Shown: positions 63,995 to 64,000 of the stretch, one piece after another | How positions within the stretch are numbered: the stretch's first letter is position 1 | How the letters are laid out: every line of letters begins with the position of its first letter | From: CAWUEZ02 sp963921355 | GTDB taxonomy: Bacteria > Pseudomonadota > Alphaproteobacteria > Thalassobaculales > Thalassobaculaceae | Direction: 5' to 3' | Assembly: GCA_963921355.3 (NCBI GenBank) | Contig: OZ001190.1 | Coordinates: 3,658,001-3,722,000 of the forward strand | DNA: 64,000 nt | The notes under the pieces: generated by a model | What the model was told of the DNA's origin: nothing | The model's input: the letters and a program-made list of their open reading frames with translations, nothing else | Database searches by the model: none | Translations under genes and position numbers: made by a program

Positions 63995-64000
63995 GCGATC

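Overview
The window is a GC-rich chromosomal segment from an alphaproteobacterium, most likely of the Rhodospirillales type. Evidence for this: an aapJQMP amino-acid ABC transporter, an rpoZ-rsh-acpS-lepB-rnc-era-recO run, an NDUFS4-type complex I accessory subunit, form II 'cox' molybdenum hydroxylase genes, TPP and SAM-II class riboswitches, and a bacterial Bpt aminoacyl-transferase. Nothing looks like a plasmid, prophage or complete insertion sequence. The species assignment is inference from gene content only.

Layout. 0-4.6 kb: aapJQMP on the minus strand. 4.9-9.8 kb: a PLP-dependent cystathionine lyase family gene, a frameshifted ModE-type DNA-binding gene, a frameshifted flavin amine oxidase coupled to a cupin gene, and a divergent TetR regulator with two operator-like palindromes. 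9.9-14.7 kb: an HD-GYP phosphodiesterase, a four-domain rhodanese protein and an ABC-F ATPase. 14.8-17.0 kb: two tandemly duplicated DMT transporters, each followed by a copy of an intergenic palindromic repeat.

17.0-25.8 kb is the most unusual part. Two consecutive aptamers with SAM-II riboswitch features precede a GcvT-family gene that has an in-frame TAA. A strong terminator and then a GntR-led operon follow: GntR, DapA-family lyase/aldolase, aldehyde dehydrogenase, non-pyrrolysine MttB-family methyltransferase and FAD oxidoreductase. A convergent enolase-superfamily gene resembles the hydroxyproline betaine 2-epimerase HpbD. Together these suggest catabolism of a methylated amine, probably a proline-betaine-like compound, with methyl groups passed to folate. 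This is inference.

25.8-33.6 kb: two tRNA genes (Arg-TCT, Pro-TGG), an NDUFS4-like subunit, an O-methyltransferase, a DUF192 protein with an HDAC-like deacetylase, a TPP riboswitch controlling thiXY-like transport genes, a higBA toxin-antitoxin pair, a class IV aminotransferase and a two-domain universal stress protein. A dense hairpin cluster lies at 33.63-33.86 kb. 33.9-43.6 kb: an NhaD-like antiporter, coxG, class III alcohol dehydrogenase, a soluble chemoreceptor, a Sel1-repeat protein and coxSLM (form II). 43.7-55.2 kb: pyrophosphatase, a CoA-transferase/aldehyde dehydrogenase pair, penicillin acylase family protein, small outer-membrane-like protein, threonine ammonia-lyase, flavin reductase, motAB and bpt. 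55.2-64 kb: minus-strand housekeeping genes parC, recO, era, rnc, lepB, acpS, rsh and rpoZ, many overlapping by 4 nt.

Three protein genes are disrupted (ModE-like, amine oxidase, GcvT-like). Single-base sequencing errors and real inactivation cannot be told apart from this sequence alone.
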